DNA from: Candidatus Avimuribaculum pullicola
GTDB lineage: Bacteria; Bacteroidota; Bacteroidia; Bacteroidales; Muribaculaceae
Reading direction: 5' to 3'
Assembly (NCBI GenBank): GCA_018716295.1
Contig: DVKC01000006.1
Location: forward strand, 1-64,000
Length of the DNA stretch: 64,000 bases
Below, piece by piece: positions 46,862 through 55,653 of this stretch. The stretch's first letter is position 1. Each line of letters begins with the position of its first letter. The position numbers and the translations under genes are program-made. A model generated the notes under the pieces. That model was given only the letters and a program-made list of their open reading frames with translations. It was not told the DNA's origin and did no database searches.

Positions 46862-47845
46862 ATGGTTTCTTTCAAGAAAATTCAAGATAGCGTTTCGGGC
46901 GACCTTGTGCGGCTTAACACGATAATAAGCGACACGCTCAAGAGCCCAAGCCCATTGATGCAACAGGTTGTTGACAACTTCCTTGCCTCAAAGGGAAAAC
47001 AGTTGCGCCCTATACTCGTGATATTGAGCGGAAGGCTTTTCAGCCCCAATGGCGTGGGCGACAACGTGATACAAGCAGGAGCAGCAATAGAATTGCTGCA
47101 CAATGCATCCCTTATCCACGATGATGTAATCGATGAGTCGCAGCAACGCCGCGGTCGCCCCTCGATCAACCGCATTTGGGACAACCACATAGCGGTGCTG
47201 GTAGGCGATTTTTTTGTGAGCGGCGCATTGTATTGCGCAGCACAGACTCACCGATTTGAAATAATATCGGTAATGGCACACTTGGGGCGTGAATTATCGC
47301 TGGGCGAAATCGAGCAAATCGACAATGCCCGCCACCACAGCATCGACGAGGAAACCTATATCGCCATTATACGACGCAAGACGGCATCGCTGTTTAGCAG
47401 TTGCGTCCAAGTAGGCGGTTATGCAGCTGGAGCCGACGACAACCAACTTGCCGAGTTGCGGCATTATGCCGAATTGCTCGGCGTATGCTTCCAGATAAAA
47501 GACGATATCTTCGACTATTACGACAATCCCGAAGTAGGCAAACCGACAGCAGGGAACGACCTGCGCGAAGGGAAAATGACATTGCCGCTGATATATGCAC
47601 TGTCACGCACCGACCTGCCGCAATGCGCCGAAATGGTGGAACTAAGCCGCAAGACCGAATTGGAAGCCGACGACATAGCCACTCTCATCGCTTATGCCAA
47701 GGAAGCCGGCGGCATCGAATATGCCTATAGCGTGATGGAACGCATACGCAACGAAGCCCATGGACTGCTGGCTCGATATGGCAACAGTGAAACCGTCGAA
47801 CAATTCAAAACGATATTTGACTATATCATCGAACGCAGCAAGTGA
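46862..47845 (+). CDS. Polyprenyl (octaprenyl-type) diphosphate synthase
   Basis: The 327-residue protein extends isoprenyl diphosphates with IPP, in Bacteroidota mainly for the menaquinone side chain. Both Asp-rich motifs are present: LIHDDVIDE (FARM, about 86) and KDDIFDYYD (SARM, about 215), with the basic KGKQLRP site near residue 45. Length and motifs fit long-chain trans synthases. The chain length cannot be read from sequence with confidence. It is followed after 3 bp by rnhB. Confidence 0.92.
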   Translation: MVSFKKIQDSVSGDLVRLNTIISDTLKSPSPLMQQVVDNFLASKGKQLRPILVILSGRLFSPNGVGDNVIQAGAAIELLHNASLIHDDVIDESQQRRGRPSINRIWDNHIAVLVGDFFVSGALYCAAQTHRFEIISVMAHLGRELSLGEIEQIDNARHHSIDEETYIAIIRRKTASLFSSCVQVGGYAAGADDNQLAELRHYAELLGVCFQIKDDIFDYYDNPEVGKPTAGNDLREGKMTLPLIYALSRTDLPQCAEMVELSRKTELEADDIATLIAYAKEAGGIEYAYSVMERIRNEAHGLLARYGNSETVEQFKTIFDYIIERSK

Positions 47846-47848
47846 CTT

Positions 47849-48445
47849 ATGCTGAAACCATGCCTTGAAAACGGGCGCATCGAGGCTGGCTGCGACGAAG
47901 CCGGACGCGGATGCTTGGCAGGCCCTGTGGTCGCTGCTGCCGTGATATTGCCGCCCGACTTTCGCAACGAACTTCTTAACGACTCGAAGCAACTCACCGA
48001 GCGACAACGCAATACACTGCGCACAGTCATCGAACACGAAGCTACGGCATGGGCTGTGGCTTTTGTCTATCCCGAAGAAATCGACCAAATCAACATACTG
48101 CAAGCATCAATCTGCGCCATGCACCGCGCCGTGGCCCAACTCACGACAAAACCCGACTTCCTGCTTATCGACGGAAACCGCTTCAATCCTTATCCGGGCA
48201 TTCCACACCGATGTATCATAAAGGGTGATGCCACATTCATGCCGATAGCCGCCGCATCAATACTCGCCAAAACACACCGCGACGAATACATGGAACGCAT
48301 AGCCGCCGACTACCCCCAATACGGCTGGGAACGCAACAAAGGCTACCCCACACGCGACCACCGCGCCGCCATAGCCACCCATGGCACCACACCGCACCAC
48401 CGCCTATCATTCAAGCTGCTCGACCCGCAGCTCTCCCTGTTCTAA
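47849..48445 (+). CDS. Ribonuclease HII
   Basis: RnhB removes RNA from RNA-DNA hybrids. The 198-residue protein shows [14 protein letters not shown] (DEG motif), [19 protein letters not shown] and [15 protein letters not shown], and a C-terminal HR.SFKLL. It is in one transcript with the polyprenyl synthase. Confidence 0.95.
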   Translation: MLKPCLENGRIEAGCDEAGRGCLAGPVVAAAVILPPDFRNELLNDSKQLTERQRNTLRTVIEHEATAWAVAFVYPEEIDQINILQASICAMHRAVAQLTTKPDFLLIDGNRFNPYPGIPHRCIIKGDATFMPIAAASILAKTHRDEYMERIAADYPQYGWERNKGYPTRDHRAAIATHGTTPHHRLSFKLLDPQLSLF

Positions 48446-48512
48446 ACTGGCTATCCCAAATACCTTAAAGGACATAATTTGCAATAAAGACAACCACCAA
48501 TAACATACCGAC

Positions 48513-49259
48513 ATGAAACAATTTGAAGCCGTGATAGAAACCATCGAGCGATTAGGCGGAATAGCAACCCTCGGAGAACTATACCGAGAAGTATTCAAGA
48601 TCAAAGACTGCAAATGGCAGACAAAGACACCATTTGCAAGCATCCGGCGCATCGTGCAACAAACTAAAGGCATATATAAAATCAAACCGGGACTGTACGG
48701 ACTGGTCAAATACAAGAAACTGCTCGAAGACAAAGGTATAATTGTCGAAACCGACAAAAATGCCGACTCGGAAAGCATCAGGATGTTTAACCACACTTAT
48801 TACCAAGGCATCCTGCTAATAATCGGGCGGTTGCACAATATGCGCACCTTTATTCCACGGCAAGACAAAAATAAGAAATTCTATAACGGACAAAGTTTAC
48901 AGGAACTATCTTCCCTCGATGAGCTGCCACCCTATTCCTACCCTCAATTAATAAAACGTAGTTCAACCATCGACACTATATGGTTTAACGAACGGAATAT
49001 GCCACATTCATTCTTTGAAATAGAACATTCCACCGATATTCAAAATTCGCTACTGAAATTCAACGATTTACAAGATTTTTATGTCAGAATGGCCATAGTG
49101 GCCGATGCAAGGCGCAAACCAGAATTTGACGACAAGATGCGTTTCCACGCATTCGACGAACTACGCTTGAACAAACGTGTATCATTCCTAAGCTACGATT
49201 CACTTGTCAAGCAATATGAAATGGAATTGGAAAAACAATCTTTCGATTTCATACTCTAA
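48513..49259 (+). CDS. Winged-helix plus PD-(D/E)xK-like protein, possible orphan nuclease
   Basis: The 248-residue protein starts with a winged helix resembling HARE-HTH (about 1-70: GGIATLGELYREVFKIKDC, then SIRRIVQQTKGIYKIKPGLYGL). Residues about 150-200 contain IDTIWFNERNMPHSFFEIEHSTDI, which fits the D...ExE core of restriction-like nucleases of the 'EVEHST' type. No methyltransferase or partner is adjacent. It is AT-rich compared with rnhB and yceD around it, which may indicate acquisition. It could also be a non-nucleolytic relative. Confidence 0.5.
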   Translation: MKQFEAVIETIERLGGIATLGELYREVFKIKDCKWQTKTPFASIRRIVQQTKGIYKIKPGLYGLVKYKKLLEDKGIIVETDKNADSESIRMFNHTYYQGILLIIGRLHNMRTFIPRQDKNKKFYNGQSLQELSSLDELPPYSYPQLIKRSSTIDTIWFNERNMPHSFFEIEHSTDIQNSLLKFNDLQDFYVRMAIVADARRKPEFDDKMRFHAFDELRLNKRVSFLSYDSLVKQYEMELEKQSFDFIL

Positions 49260-49339
49260 CCAGCCCCGACAGAAAATGTGCCCATCAGCGGCAGTGGCAC
49301 ATTATGGCCGCCATAGAACATAAAATTTGCCGAAAATGG

Positions 49340-49370
49340 TTGAATATTAGCAAGGAAGTTTGTATCTTTG
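49340..49370 (+). promoter_or_regulatory. Promoter of the yceD-rpmF-fabH cluster
   Basis: TTG (49340-49342), 20 bp, TATCTTTG (49363-49370). It excludes start codons before about 49377. Confidence 0.85.
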
Positions 49371-49391
49371 CGGCGATTTAACTCTACAATT

Positions 49392-49931
49392 TTGGAAAAA
49401 TTTGACGAATTTGACCTTCTGTTGAAAGGTATGCCCATTGGTACACAAGATTTTAGCTACCACTTGGGTGATGATTTTTTCAGAAATATGGAAAGTGCCG
49501 ATGTGTCGGCTGGCGACGTTGACGTAGCGTTGTCGGTGAAACACGTCGGGGATATTTATGAACTGTGTTTCACTGTGAGTGGAGTCATCAGCATTCCTTG
49601 CGACCGTTGCCTCGACCCGATGCAGCATCACGTTGACACCACTTATGTAATGGACGTGAAATATGGCGATGAATATCGCGAGGGCGACGACCAAGTGGTA
49701 TTGCCCCACACAATAGCAGCATTCAACGTGGCGAGGGTGATTTACGACACGGTGATGCTCACCATTCCCATCATGCACGTCCACCCCGATGGTGAGTGCA
49801 ACGAGGAAATGAGCCGCCTGCTCGCACAACATGCGGCAGGAGCAGCAACCAATGCCGACGAGGACGGCGATGGCGACATGGAATGCGACCCACGCTGGGA
49901 AGCATTGAAGCGACTGACAGACAATAATTAA
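49392..49931 (+). CDS. YceD-like DUF177 protein
   Basis: The 179-residue protein has the YceD pattern: FDLLLKGMPIGTQDFSYHLGDDFF, then the CDRCLDP motif (IPCDRCLDPMQHHV) and an acidic tail. YceD is linked to 23S rRNA or 50S maturation and usually sits before rpmF, as here. TTG 49392 is the likely start: it follows the promoter and precedes the conserved N-terminus, whereas ATG 49431 would remove it. Confidence 0.85.
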   Translation: MEKFDEFDLLLKGMPIGTQDFSYHLGDDFFRNMESADVSAGDVDVALSVKHVGDIYELCFTVSGVISIPCDRCLDPMQHHVDTTYVMDVKYGDEYREGDDQVVLPHTIAAFNVARVIYDTVMLTIPIMHVHPDGECNEEMSRLLAQHAAGAATNADEDGDGDMECDPRWEALKRLTDNN

Positions 49932-49952
49932 TTTAAAAACAATAATAGAGAG

Positions 49953-50138
49953 ATGGCACATCCTAAACGAAAACAATCGAAGACCCGTACAGCCAAGAGA
50001 AGAACTCACGACAAGGCTGTAGCCCCGACGCTTGCACTTTGCCCCAACTGTGGAGCTTGGCACATATATCACACCGTATGCCCCGAATGTGGCTATTACC
50101 GCGGGAAGATAGCTATCGAAAAAGCCGCTGCACAGTAA
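49953..50138 (+). CDS. 50S ribosomal protein L32
   Basis: The 61-residue protein has the L32 start AHPKRKQSKTRT and a zinc ribbon with CPNC and CPEC. It is in one operon with yceD upstream. Confidence 0.96.
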   Translation: MAHPKRKQSKTRTAKRRTHDKAVAPTLALCPNCGAWHIYHTVCPECGYYRGKIAIEKAAAQ

Positions 50139-50223
50139 GGTTAGACACTCGTACCTCGGCAAACGTTGAAAAAATCGTGGACTTAAGGTTGCCATAACCC
50201 GTTGCGGCAAGGAGGGTGGAGAT

Positions 50224-50322
50224 ATGCGCTGCCACATTGTCATATCGGGGAACGGCAATCGTTTACGTCTATCTAACGGCAAGACGTTTTGTGAAAAAAG
50301 ACTTTACAATCAAGAATTATGA
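50224..50322 (+). CDS. Possible 32-residue leader ORF coupled to fabH
   Basis: ATG 50224 is preceded by an unusually strong Shine-Dalgarno-like AGGAGGGTGGAG. It encodes a short basic peptide (MRCHIVISGNGNRLRLSNGK...), and its stop overlaps the fabH start as ATGA (50319-50322). It fills most of the 180-bp gap between rpmF and fabH. It may couple translation of fabH. No homology was recognised. Confidence 0.35.
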   Translation: MRCHIVISGNGNRLRLSNGKTFCEKRLYNQEL

Positions 50323-51302
50323 TTAACGCAAACATAACCGGCATTGCTTCATACACTCCCGACTATGTGCTCACCAACGACGAATTATCGACGATGGTTG
50401 ACACCAACGATGAGTGGATAACAACGCGTGTGGGCATCAAGGAACGCCGCATCCTGAAAGAACCCCATGCTGGTTCGTCATACATGGGAATACGCGCCCT
50501 CAACAAGCTGCTTGCAGAAACTGGCACACGGGCCGAAGATATCGAGCTAATCATTTGCGCGACCTCCAACCCCGACTACCGTTTCCCATCGACAGCTTCA
50601 ATAATCGCGTACCAGTGCGGTGCCACCAAGGCATACGCCTACGATATCCAAGCCGCGTGCGCAGGCTTTGTGGTGTCGATGCAATCGGCCTCGGCATATA
50701 TCAAGAGCGGCCTCTACAAGAAAGTGGTCGTGATTGCCGCCGAGAAAATGTCGAGCATGACCAACTACAAAGACCGCACCACATGCCCGCTCTTTGGCGA
50801 CGCTGCTGTGGCCGTGCTTGTAGAACCTACAGAGGAAAATGTGGGTGTAATCGACGGTGTGTTCCACGTCAATGGCGAGGGACTGCCTCACTTGGTGATG
50901 AAAGCTGGCGGCTCGGCCAACCCTGCAACGGTTGAAAACGTGCAAGCCGACGAACACTATGTATATCAAGAGGGCAGGGCCGTGTATAAGCACGCCGTTA
51001 CCGATATGTACGAGTCGAGCAAAGAAATAATGTCGCGCAACGGGCTCACCGTTGACAACATCGACTGGTTCATACCACACCAAGCCAATTTGCGCATAAT
51101 TGAAGCCGTAGGCTCGCGCTTGGGCATCGACCCTGACAAGGTGCTTGTAAACATACAGCACTATGGCAATACCAGCGCAGCTTCGATACCATTGTGTATC
51201 GACGAATACAAAGGCCGGCTCAAGAAAGGCGACAAAATTGTCCTCACCGCTTTCGGTGCAGGTTTCACTTGGGGTGCAATGTACCTCATCTGGGGGATAT
51301 AA
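50319..51302 (+). CDS. 3-oxoacyl-ACP synthase III (FabH)
   Basis: FabH starts fatty acid synthesis by condensing acyl-CoA with malonyl-ACP. The 327-residue protein has the catalytic Cys114 (QAACAGF), the His in PHQANLRI and the Asn in YGNTSAAS. Length fits the family. It lies in the yceD-rpmF-fabH order seen in many bacteria, with plsX missing between rpmF and fabH. A fabH-specific promoter was not found. Confidence 0.95.
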   Translation: MINANITGIASYTPDYVLTNDELSTMVDTNDEWITTRVGIKERRILKEPHAGSSYMGIRALNKLLAETGTRAEDIELIICATSNPDYRFPSTASIIAYQCGATKAYAYDIQAACAGFVVSMQSASAYIKSGLYKKVVVIAAEKMSSMTNYKDRTTCPLFGDAAVAVLVEPTEENVGVIDGVFHVNGEGLPHLVMKAGGSANPATVENVQADEHYVYQEGRAVYKHAVTDMYESSKEIMSRNGLTVDNIDWFIPHQANLRIIEAVGSRLGIDPDKVLVNIQHYGNTSAASIPLCIDEYKGRLKKGDKIVLTAFGAGFTWGAMYLIWGI

Positions 51303-51453
51303 TCCTCCATCTTGACTTCATAATCCCACACGACTGCCTCGGCGCACATCACACACCACGGGCGGCTGTGGGATTTTCGTTTTTATTTCTGTAATATAGC
51401 CCACCATCAGGCTGGTGGTGGCACATGAAGAAGTATAACCACACACACGCGAT

Positions 51454-52338
51454 ATGCAGCATAAAGCAGGTTTTGTAAACATAGTGGGAAATCCCAACGT
51501 CGGCAAATCGACGCTGATGAACCGCCTCGTGGGCGAGCGCATCTCTATTATCACCTCCAAGGCGCAGACCACAAGGCACCGTATAATGGGCATCGTGAAC
51601 ACCGACGAGTACCAAATCGTATTCTCCGACACCCCAGGCGTGTTGAAGCCAAAGTACAAGCTACAGGAAAGTATGCTTGAATTTTCGGAAGAAGCATTGG
51701 TCGATGCCGACATTCTCATTTACGTCACCGATGTAGTGGAAACAATAACCAAAAACCAGTCGTTCCTTGAGAAAGTGGCCAAGATGAAAGTGCCAATATT
51801 GCTGGTCATCAACAAAATCGACTTGCTCAAGGGAGATGCCGACTTGATGGCCATCGTTGACAAGTGGCGTGCCGTGCTTCCCACAGCCGAAGTGTTCCCG
51901 ACATCGGCACAAGAAAATTTCAATGTTGACAACCTCATGAAGCGTATCGTGGAATTGCTGCCCGACTCACCTCCATTTTTCGGCAAGGACGACCTGACCG
52001 ACCGCCCTGCCCGTTTCTTTGTCACCGAGATAATACGTGAAAAAATGCTGCTCGACTACGACAAGGAAATTCCATACGCCGCCGAAGTGATGGTCGAGCT
52101 ATTTGACGAGAAACCCGACTCAATACACATCATGGCAGTAATATACGTGGAACGCGACAGCCAAAAGGCCATCGTCATAGGGCACGGCGGGCAAAAGCTG
52201 AAACGCATAGGCATCGAAGCAAGGAAAGACATCGAAGCCTTTTTCAGAAAACACGTTTACTTGGAACTTTACGTGAAAGTGGAAAAAGACTGGCGCAACA
52301 AGGAGAACAAGCTGCGCGCATTCGGCTACAAAGATTAA
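51454..52338 (+). CDS. GTPase Era
   Basis: Era binds 16S rRNA in 30S assembly. The 294-residue protein has G1 GNPNVGKST, G3 DTPG, G4 NKID, the G5-like TSAQ and a C-terminal KH domain with the family block GHGGQKLKRIGIEARKDIE. It is 35 bp upstream of der. Confidence 0.95.
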   Translation: MQHKAGFVNIVGNPNVGKSTLMNRLVGERISIITSKAQTTRHRIMGIVNTDEYQIVFSDTPGVLKPKYKLQESMLEFSEEALVDADILIYVTDVVETITKNQSFLEKVAKMKVPILLVINKIDLLKGDADLMAIVDKWRAVLPTAEVFPTSAQENFNVDNLMKRIVELLPDSPPFFGKDDLTDRPARFFVTEIIREKMLLDYDKEIPYAAEVMVELFDEKPDSIHIMAVIYVERDSQKAIVIGHGGQKLKRIGIEARKDIEAFFRKHVYLELYVKVEKDWRNKENKLRAFGYKD

Positions 52339-52373
52339 AGGAAACTGTTTCACACTAAATACAAAAAAAGAAT

Positions 52374-53687
52374 ATGGGAAAACTTATAGCTATCGTAGGA
52401 CGGCCCAACGTGGGCAAATCGACGCTGTTCAACCGCCTCACTGGCGCACGCGCAGCCATCGTCGATGACACCTCGGGTACCACGCGCGACCGCCAGTATG
52501 GCAAGACCGAGTGGAACGGCGTGGAAATGTCGGTAGTTGACACTGGCGGATGGGTGGTTAACTCCGAAGACATTTTTGAAGAAGAAATCAACAAACAAGT
52601 GGCCGTGGCAATCGAAGAGGCCGACGTGATACTGTTTGTTGTTGATATAAAAAACGGCATAACCGACCTTGACGACCACGTGGCAGCCATATTACGGCGT
52701 TCACAAAAGCCTGTAATCGTGGTAGCCAACAAGGCCGATGACCTTACATACTACGGCGAGGCCGAGTTTTACGCATTCGGGCTTGGCGACCCTATCGCCG
52801 TGTCGGCAATTAACGGCTCGGGCACAGGCGACCTGCTCGACCGCATCGTGGAATTGATGCCACAGACCCCTGCCGAGGTCGAACCTACCGACCACCTGCC
52901 ACGATTTGCCATCGTCGGCCGCCCCAATTCGGGCAAGTCGTCGATTGTGAACGCTTTCATCGGCGAGGAACGCAACATTGTTACCGACATCGCAGGCACA
53001 ACCCGCGACAGCATATACACACGCTACAACAAGTTTGGTTTTGACTTCTACCTGGTCGATACGGCTGGCATACGCAAAAAAGCAAAAGTCAACGAAGACA
53101 TTGAATACTATTCGGTGATACGCAGCATACGTGCCATTGAAAACAGCGATGTATGCATACTCATGATTGATGCCACACGCGGCATTGAGGGGCAAGATGC
53201 CAATATATTCTCGCTCATACAGCGCAACCGCAAGGGGCTTGTGGTGTGTGTCAACAAGTGGGACTTGGTGACCGAAAAGAGCAATGCAGCAATAAAAACA
53301 TTTGAGAACGCAATACGCAACCGTTTCGCCCCATTCACCGACTTCCCCATAATTTTCGGTTCGGCACTAACCAAGCAACGCATATTGAAAGTGCTGGAAA
53401 GCGCAGTGGCTGTTTACCAAAACCGCAACCGCATAGTGCCTACGTCGGAACTCAACAATGTCATGCACGAAGCCATCGAGGCATACCCGCCACCAGCCAA
53501 CAAAGGCAAATATGTGAAAATCAAATATGTGACAATGCTCAAGGAAGCTCGCATACCATCGTTCCTGTTCTTCTGCAACTTGCCACAATGGGTCAAAGAG
53601 CCTTATAAGCGTTATTTGGAAAACAAGATACGCGAAAACTGGGACTTTAGCGGGACTCCAATCAACATTTTCATGCGTGAGAAATAA
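52374..53687 (+). CDS. Tandem GTPase Der (EngA)
   Basis: Der acts in 50S assembly. The 437-residue protein has two G domains: G1 GRPNVGKST (first) and GRPNSGKSS (second), with DTGGW and DTAGI as G3 motifs and NKAD and NKWD as G4 motifs. A C-terminal KH-like domain follows. It is the last gene of the cluster. A GAAACTGTTTC palindrome lies at 52341-52351 just upstream. Confidence 0.96.
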   Translation: MGKLIAIVGRPNVGKSTLFNRLTGARAAIVDDTSGTTRDRQYGKTEWNGVEMSVVDTGGWVVNSEDIFEEEINKQVAVAIEEADVILFVVDIKNGITDLDDHVAAILRRSQKPVIVVANKADDLTYYGEAEFYAFGLGDPIAVSAINGSGTGDLLDRIVELMPQTPAEVEPTDHLPRFAIVGRPNSGKSSIVNAFIGEERNIVTDIAGTTRDSIYTRYNKFGFDFYLVDTAGIRKKAKVNEDIEYYSVIRSIRAIENSDVCILMIDATRGIEGQDANIFSLIQRNRKGLVVCVNKWDLVTEKSNAAIKTFENAIRNRFAPFTDFPIIFGSALTKQRILKVLESAVAVYQNRNRIVPTSELNNVMHEAIEAYPPPANKGKYVKIKYVTMLKEARIPSFLFFCNLPQWVKEPYKRYLENKIRENWDFSGTPINIFMREK

Positions 53688-53761
53688 GACATGCTACAAA
53701 AGAGAACAGTTACAATTTGCCATCGATTAATATTCGTTGACATTAATTTAGACAAATAAAG

Positions 53762-53792
53762 TTTGACGTGACAATAATACTGTTTATCTTTG
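53762..53792 (+). promoter_or_regulatory. Promoter of a putative small RNA
   Basis: TTTG (53762-53765), 19 bp, TATCTTTG (53785-53792). No gene starts within 220 bp, but a terminator follows at 53878-53908. Confidence 0.75.
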
Positions 53793-53798
53793 TAGTGC

Positions 53799-53910
53799 TA
53801 AAGTCAAAAGGAATTTTTTCATAATTACAAAACAACAAACAACGAAAATATATACTTGAATTTTGGTTATGAGGGGGCTGTTCATTTGTGAAAATGAGCA
53901 GTTCTTTTTT
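53799..53910 (+). ncRNA. Putative intergenic small RNA, about 110 nt
   Basis: A consensus promoter (53762-53792) and an intrinsic terminator (53878-53908 plus T-run) bound a segment in the 325-bp gap between der and kdsD. It lacks a plausible ORF; the only ATG (53868) lies inside the terminator. The 5' part is A-rich and unstructured. No known RNA family was recognised. An alternative is a leader attenuator for kdsD, but kdsD has its own -7 at 53981. Confidence 0.45.
53878..53908 (+). terminator. Intrinsic terminator of the small RNA
   Basis: CTGTTCATTT (53878-53887) pairs with AAATGAGCAG (53892-53901), followed by a run of T with one C. Confidence 0.75.
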
Positions 53911-53980
53911 TATACACTTTCGCAACCGCGTCCGCGGTAATAAACGGGCCGCGAAATTTCAGTTTTTCGCTTATAATATA

Positions 53981-53988
53981 TAACTTTG
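53981..53988 (+). promoter_or_regulatory. -7 element of the kdsD operon
   Basis: TAACTTTG lies 24 bp before ATG 54013. The -33 region is T-rich without a clear TTTG. Confidence 0.65.
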
Positions 53989-54012
53989 CGCATACTGTAA
54001 AAATATACCAAA

Positions 54013-54627
54013 ATGGACATAAAGAACTCTATGCGGCAAATCCTTGAAGCCGAAAGCCGAGCCATCATGGGCATTCCTGTAACCGACCAGTATGAAGAGG
54101 CTGTAAACCTCATCGTGGAACAGGTACATGAAAAAGGTGGCAAATTAGTCACTTCAGGCATGGGAAAAGCCGGACAGATAGCCATGAATATCGCCACCAC
54201 GTTCTGCTCGACAGGAATCCCTGCCGTGTGCCTGCACCCAAGCGAGGCGCAACACGGCGACTTGGGAATATTGCAACCCAACGATGTGATGTTGTTGCTG
54301 TCCAACTCGGGCAAAACCACCGAGATTGTGGAACTTGTGTCACTGGCCCGCAACCTATACCCGCAACTGAAATTCATCGTCATCACAGGCAATGCCGAAA
54401 GCCCATTGGCACACGTTGCCGATATATGCCTCTACACTGGCGGCGCACCCGAAGTGTGCCCGCTGGGATTGACACCCACCACATCTACCACGATGATGAC
54501 CGTCATCGGCGACGTGCTTGTGGTGAATGTAATGCTTGCCACTGGCTTCACACGCGAGCAGTATGCAATGCGCCATCATGGTGGCTACTTAGGGCGTAAA
54601 AGCCGCAAGGAAGAAGACGCAGTATGA
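54013..54627 (+). CDS. Arabinose-5-phosphate isomerase-like SIS protein without CBS domains
   Basis: The 204-residue protein has the KdsD/KpsF SIS core: GKLVTSGMGKAGQIAMNIATTFCSTG, HPSEAQHGDLGIL and LSNSGKTTEIVELV. KdsD converts ribulose-5-phosphate to arabinose-5-phosphate for Kdo synthesis. The usual C-terminal CBS pair is absent, as in short single-domain members. It overlaps the next gene by ATGA. Confidence 0.85.
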   Translation: MDIKNSMRQILEAESRAIMGIPVTDQYEEAVNLIVEQVHEKGGKLVTSGMGKAGQIAMNIATTFCSTGIPAVCLHPSEAQHGDLGILQPNDVMLLLSNSGKTTEIVELVSLARNLYPQLKFIVITGNAESPLAHVADICLYTGGAPEVCPLGLTPTTSTTMMTVIGDVLVVNVMLATGFTREQYAMRHHGGYLGRKSRKEEDAV

Positions 54628-55616
54628 GAAAGACCATTGTAATAGGCGAGTCGGTGTTCGACACGGTGTTCCACGGCGACAAGCCAGTGCGTAGCTTCGT
54701 GGGCGGACGCATAGCCAATGCAGCCGCATCGGCCGGCATGGCCGGGCTGCCAGTAGAGATGGTGAGCGAATGCGGCAACGACCATATAGGCGACATTATC
54801 ATCAATTTCATGCGCAGCCACAATGTGGGGACAGCCTCGGTTGACCGTTTCACCGACGGCAGTTCGGCGGTTTCCATGATTTTTGAAACCGATGGCGGCA
54901 AAAAGCTCATAAACTTCTACAACTATCCCGACGACCGTTTCGACGTGGTGTGGCCACGCATCGACAAGGACGATGTGATAATCTTCGGCTCATTCTACTC
55001 AATCGACACCGTAATGCGCGAGCAGCTTTACGAATTGGTGAAATATGCCCACGAGCGCAAGGCTATAATCATATACCTGATGGGATGCCAGCATGGCATA
55101 AACTGCCGCATAACCAAGGTAATGCCAGGCATTCTTGAAAACCTGGAAATGGCTGACATTGTGATAGCCACACAAGGCGACATCGACGACATATTCCCTG
55201 GTGAAACTGCCGACCAAGCCTACAAGAACCATATAGAATTTTATTGCGACAATTTCCTGCATATCGACGACCGCGGACAATCGCCATGCATAACTGTGTA
55301 CCACCGAATAGGGACGAAGAGCCGTTACCCGCTCGACTCACTTAGCTGCGAATTACTTGCCTCCAACAAGCTCGGTTGGCAAGCTGGGCTGACAAGCGGC
55401 ATTGCATACTCGTTGTATGCCAACGACATATTGCACCAGCAAGTGTACAATGCCACCGACCTCATGGACAGCATCATAGCCACCGCTATTGAATTTGCAA
55501 ACAATGCCGCCGCCGACCCGCAGCAGAATTGCATCGATGCCGATTTCGGCCGCAACAAAGCCGAACAACTTGAACGGCATTATGCCCAACAACAGCAAGA
55601 AGAAGAAACTAATTAG
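54624..55616 (+). CDS. PfkB-fold protein with a degenerate catalytic motif
   Basis: The 330-residue protein follows the PfkB/ribokinase fold, with GESVFDTVFHG and GGRIANAAASAGMAG near the start. The C-terminal signature DTxGAGD, which carries the catalytic Asp, is not recognisable; the corresponding stretch reads ASNKLGWQAGLTSGI. The protein may bind a sugar without phosphorylating it or use a different base. It is coupled to the kdsD-like gene by ATGA, so a link to envelope sugar metabolism is possible. Confidence 0.7.
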   Translation: MRKTIVIGESVFDTVFHGDKPVRSFVGGRIANAAASAGMAGLPVEMVSECGNDHIGDIIINFMRSHNVGTASVDRFTDGSSAVSMIFETDGGKKLINFYNYPDDRFDVVWPRIDKDDVIIFGSFYSIDTVMREQLYELVKYAHERKAIIIYLMGCQHGINCRITKVMPGILENLEMADIVIATQGDIDDIFPGETADQAYKNHIEFYCDNFLHIDDRGQSPCITVYHRIGTKSRYPLDSLSCELLASNKLGWQAGLTSGIAYSLYANDILHQQVYNATDLMDSIIATAIEFANNAAADPQQNCIDADFGRNKAEQLERHYAQQQQEEETN

Positions 55617-55653
55617 AGTCACACCAACCAGCACCACCAAACAACGACCTATC

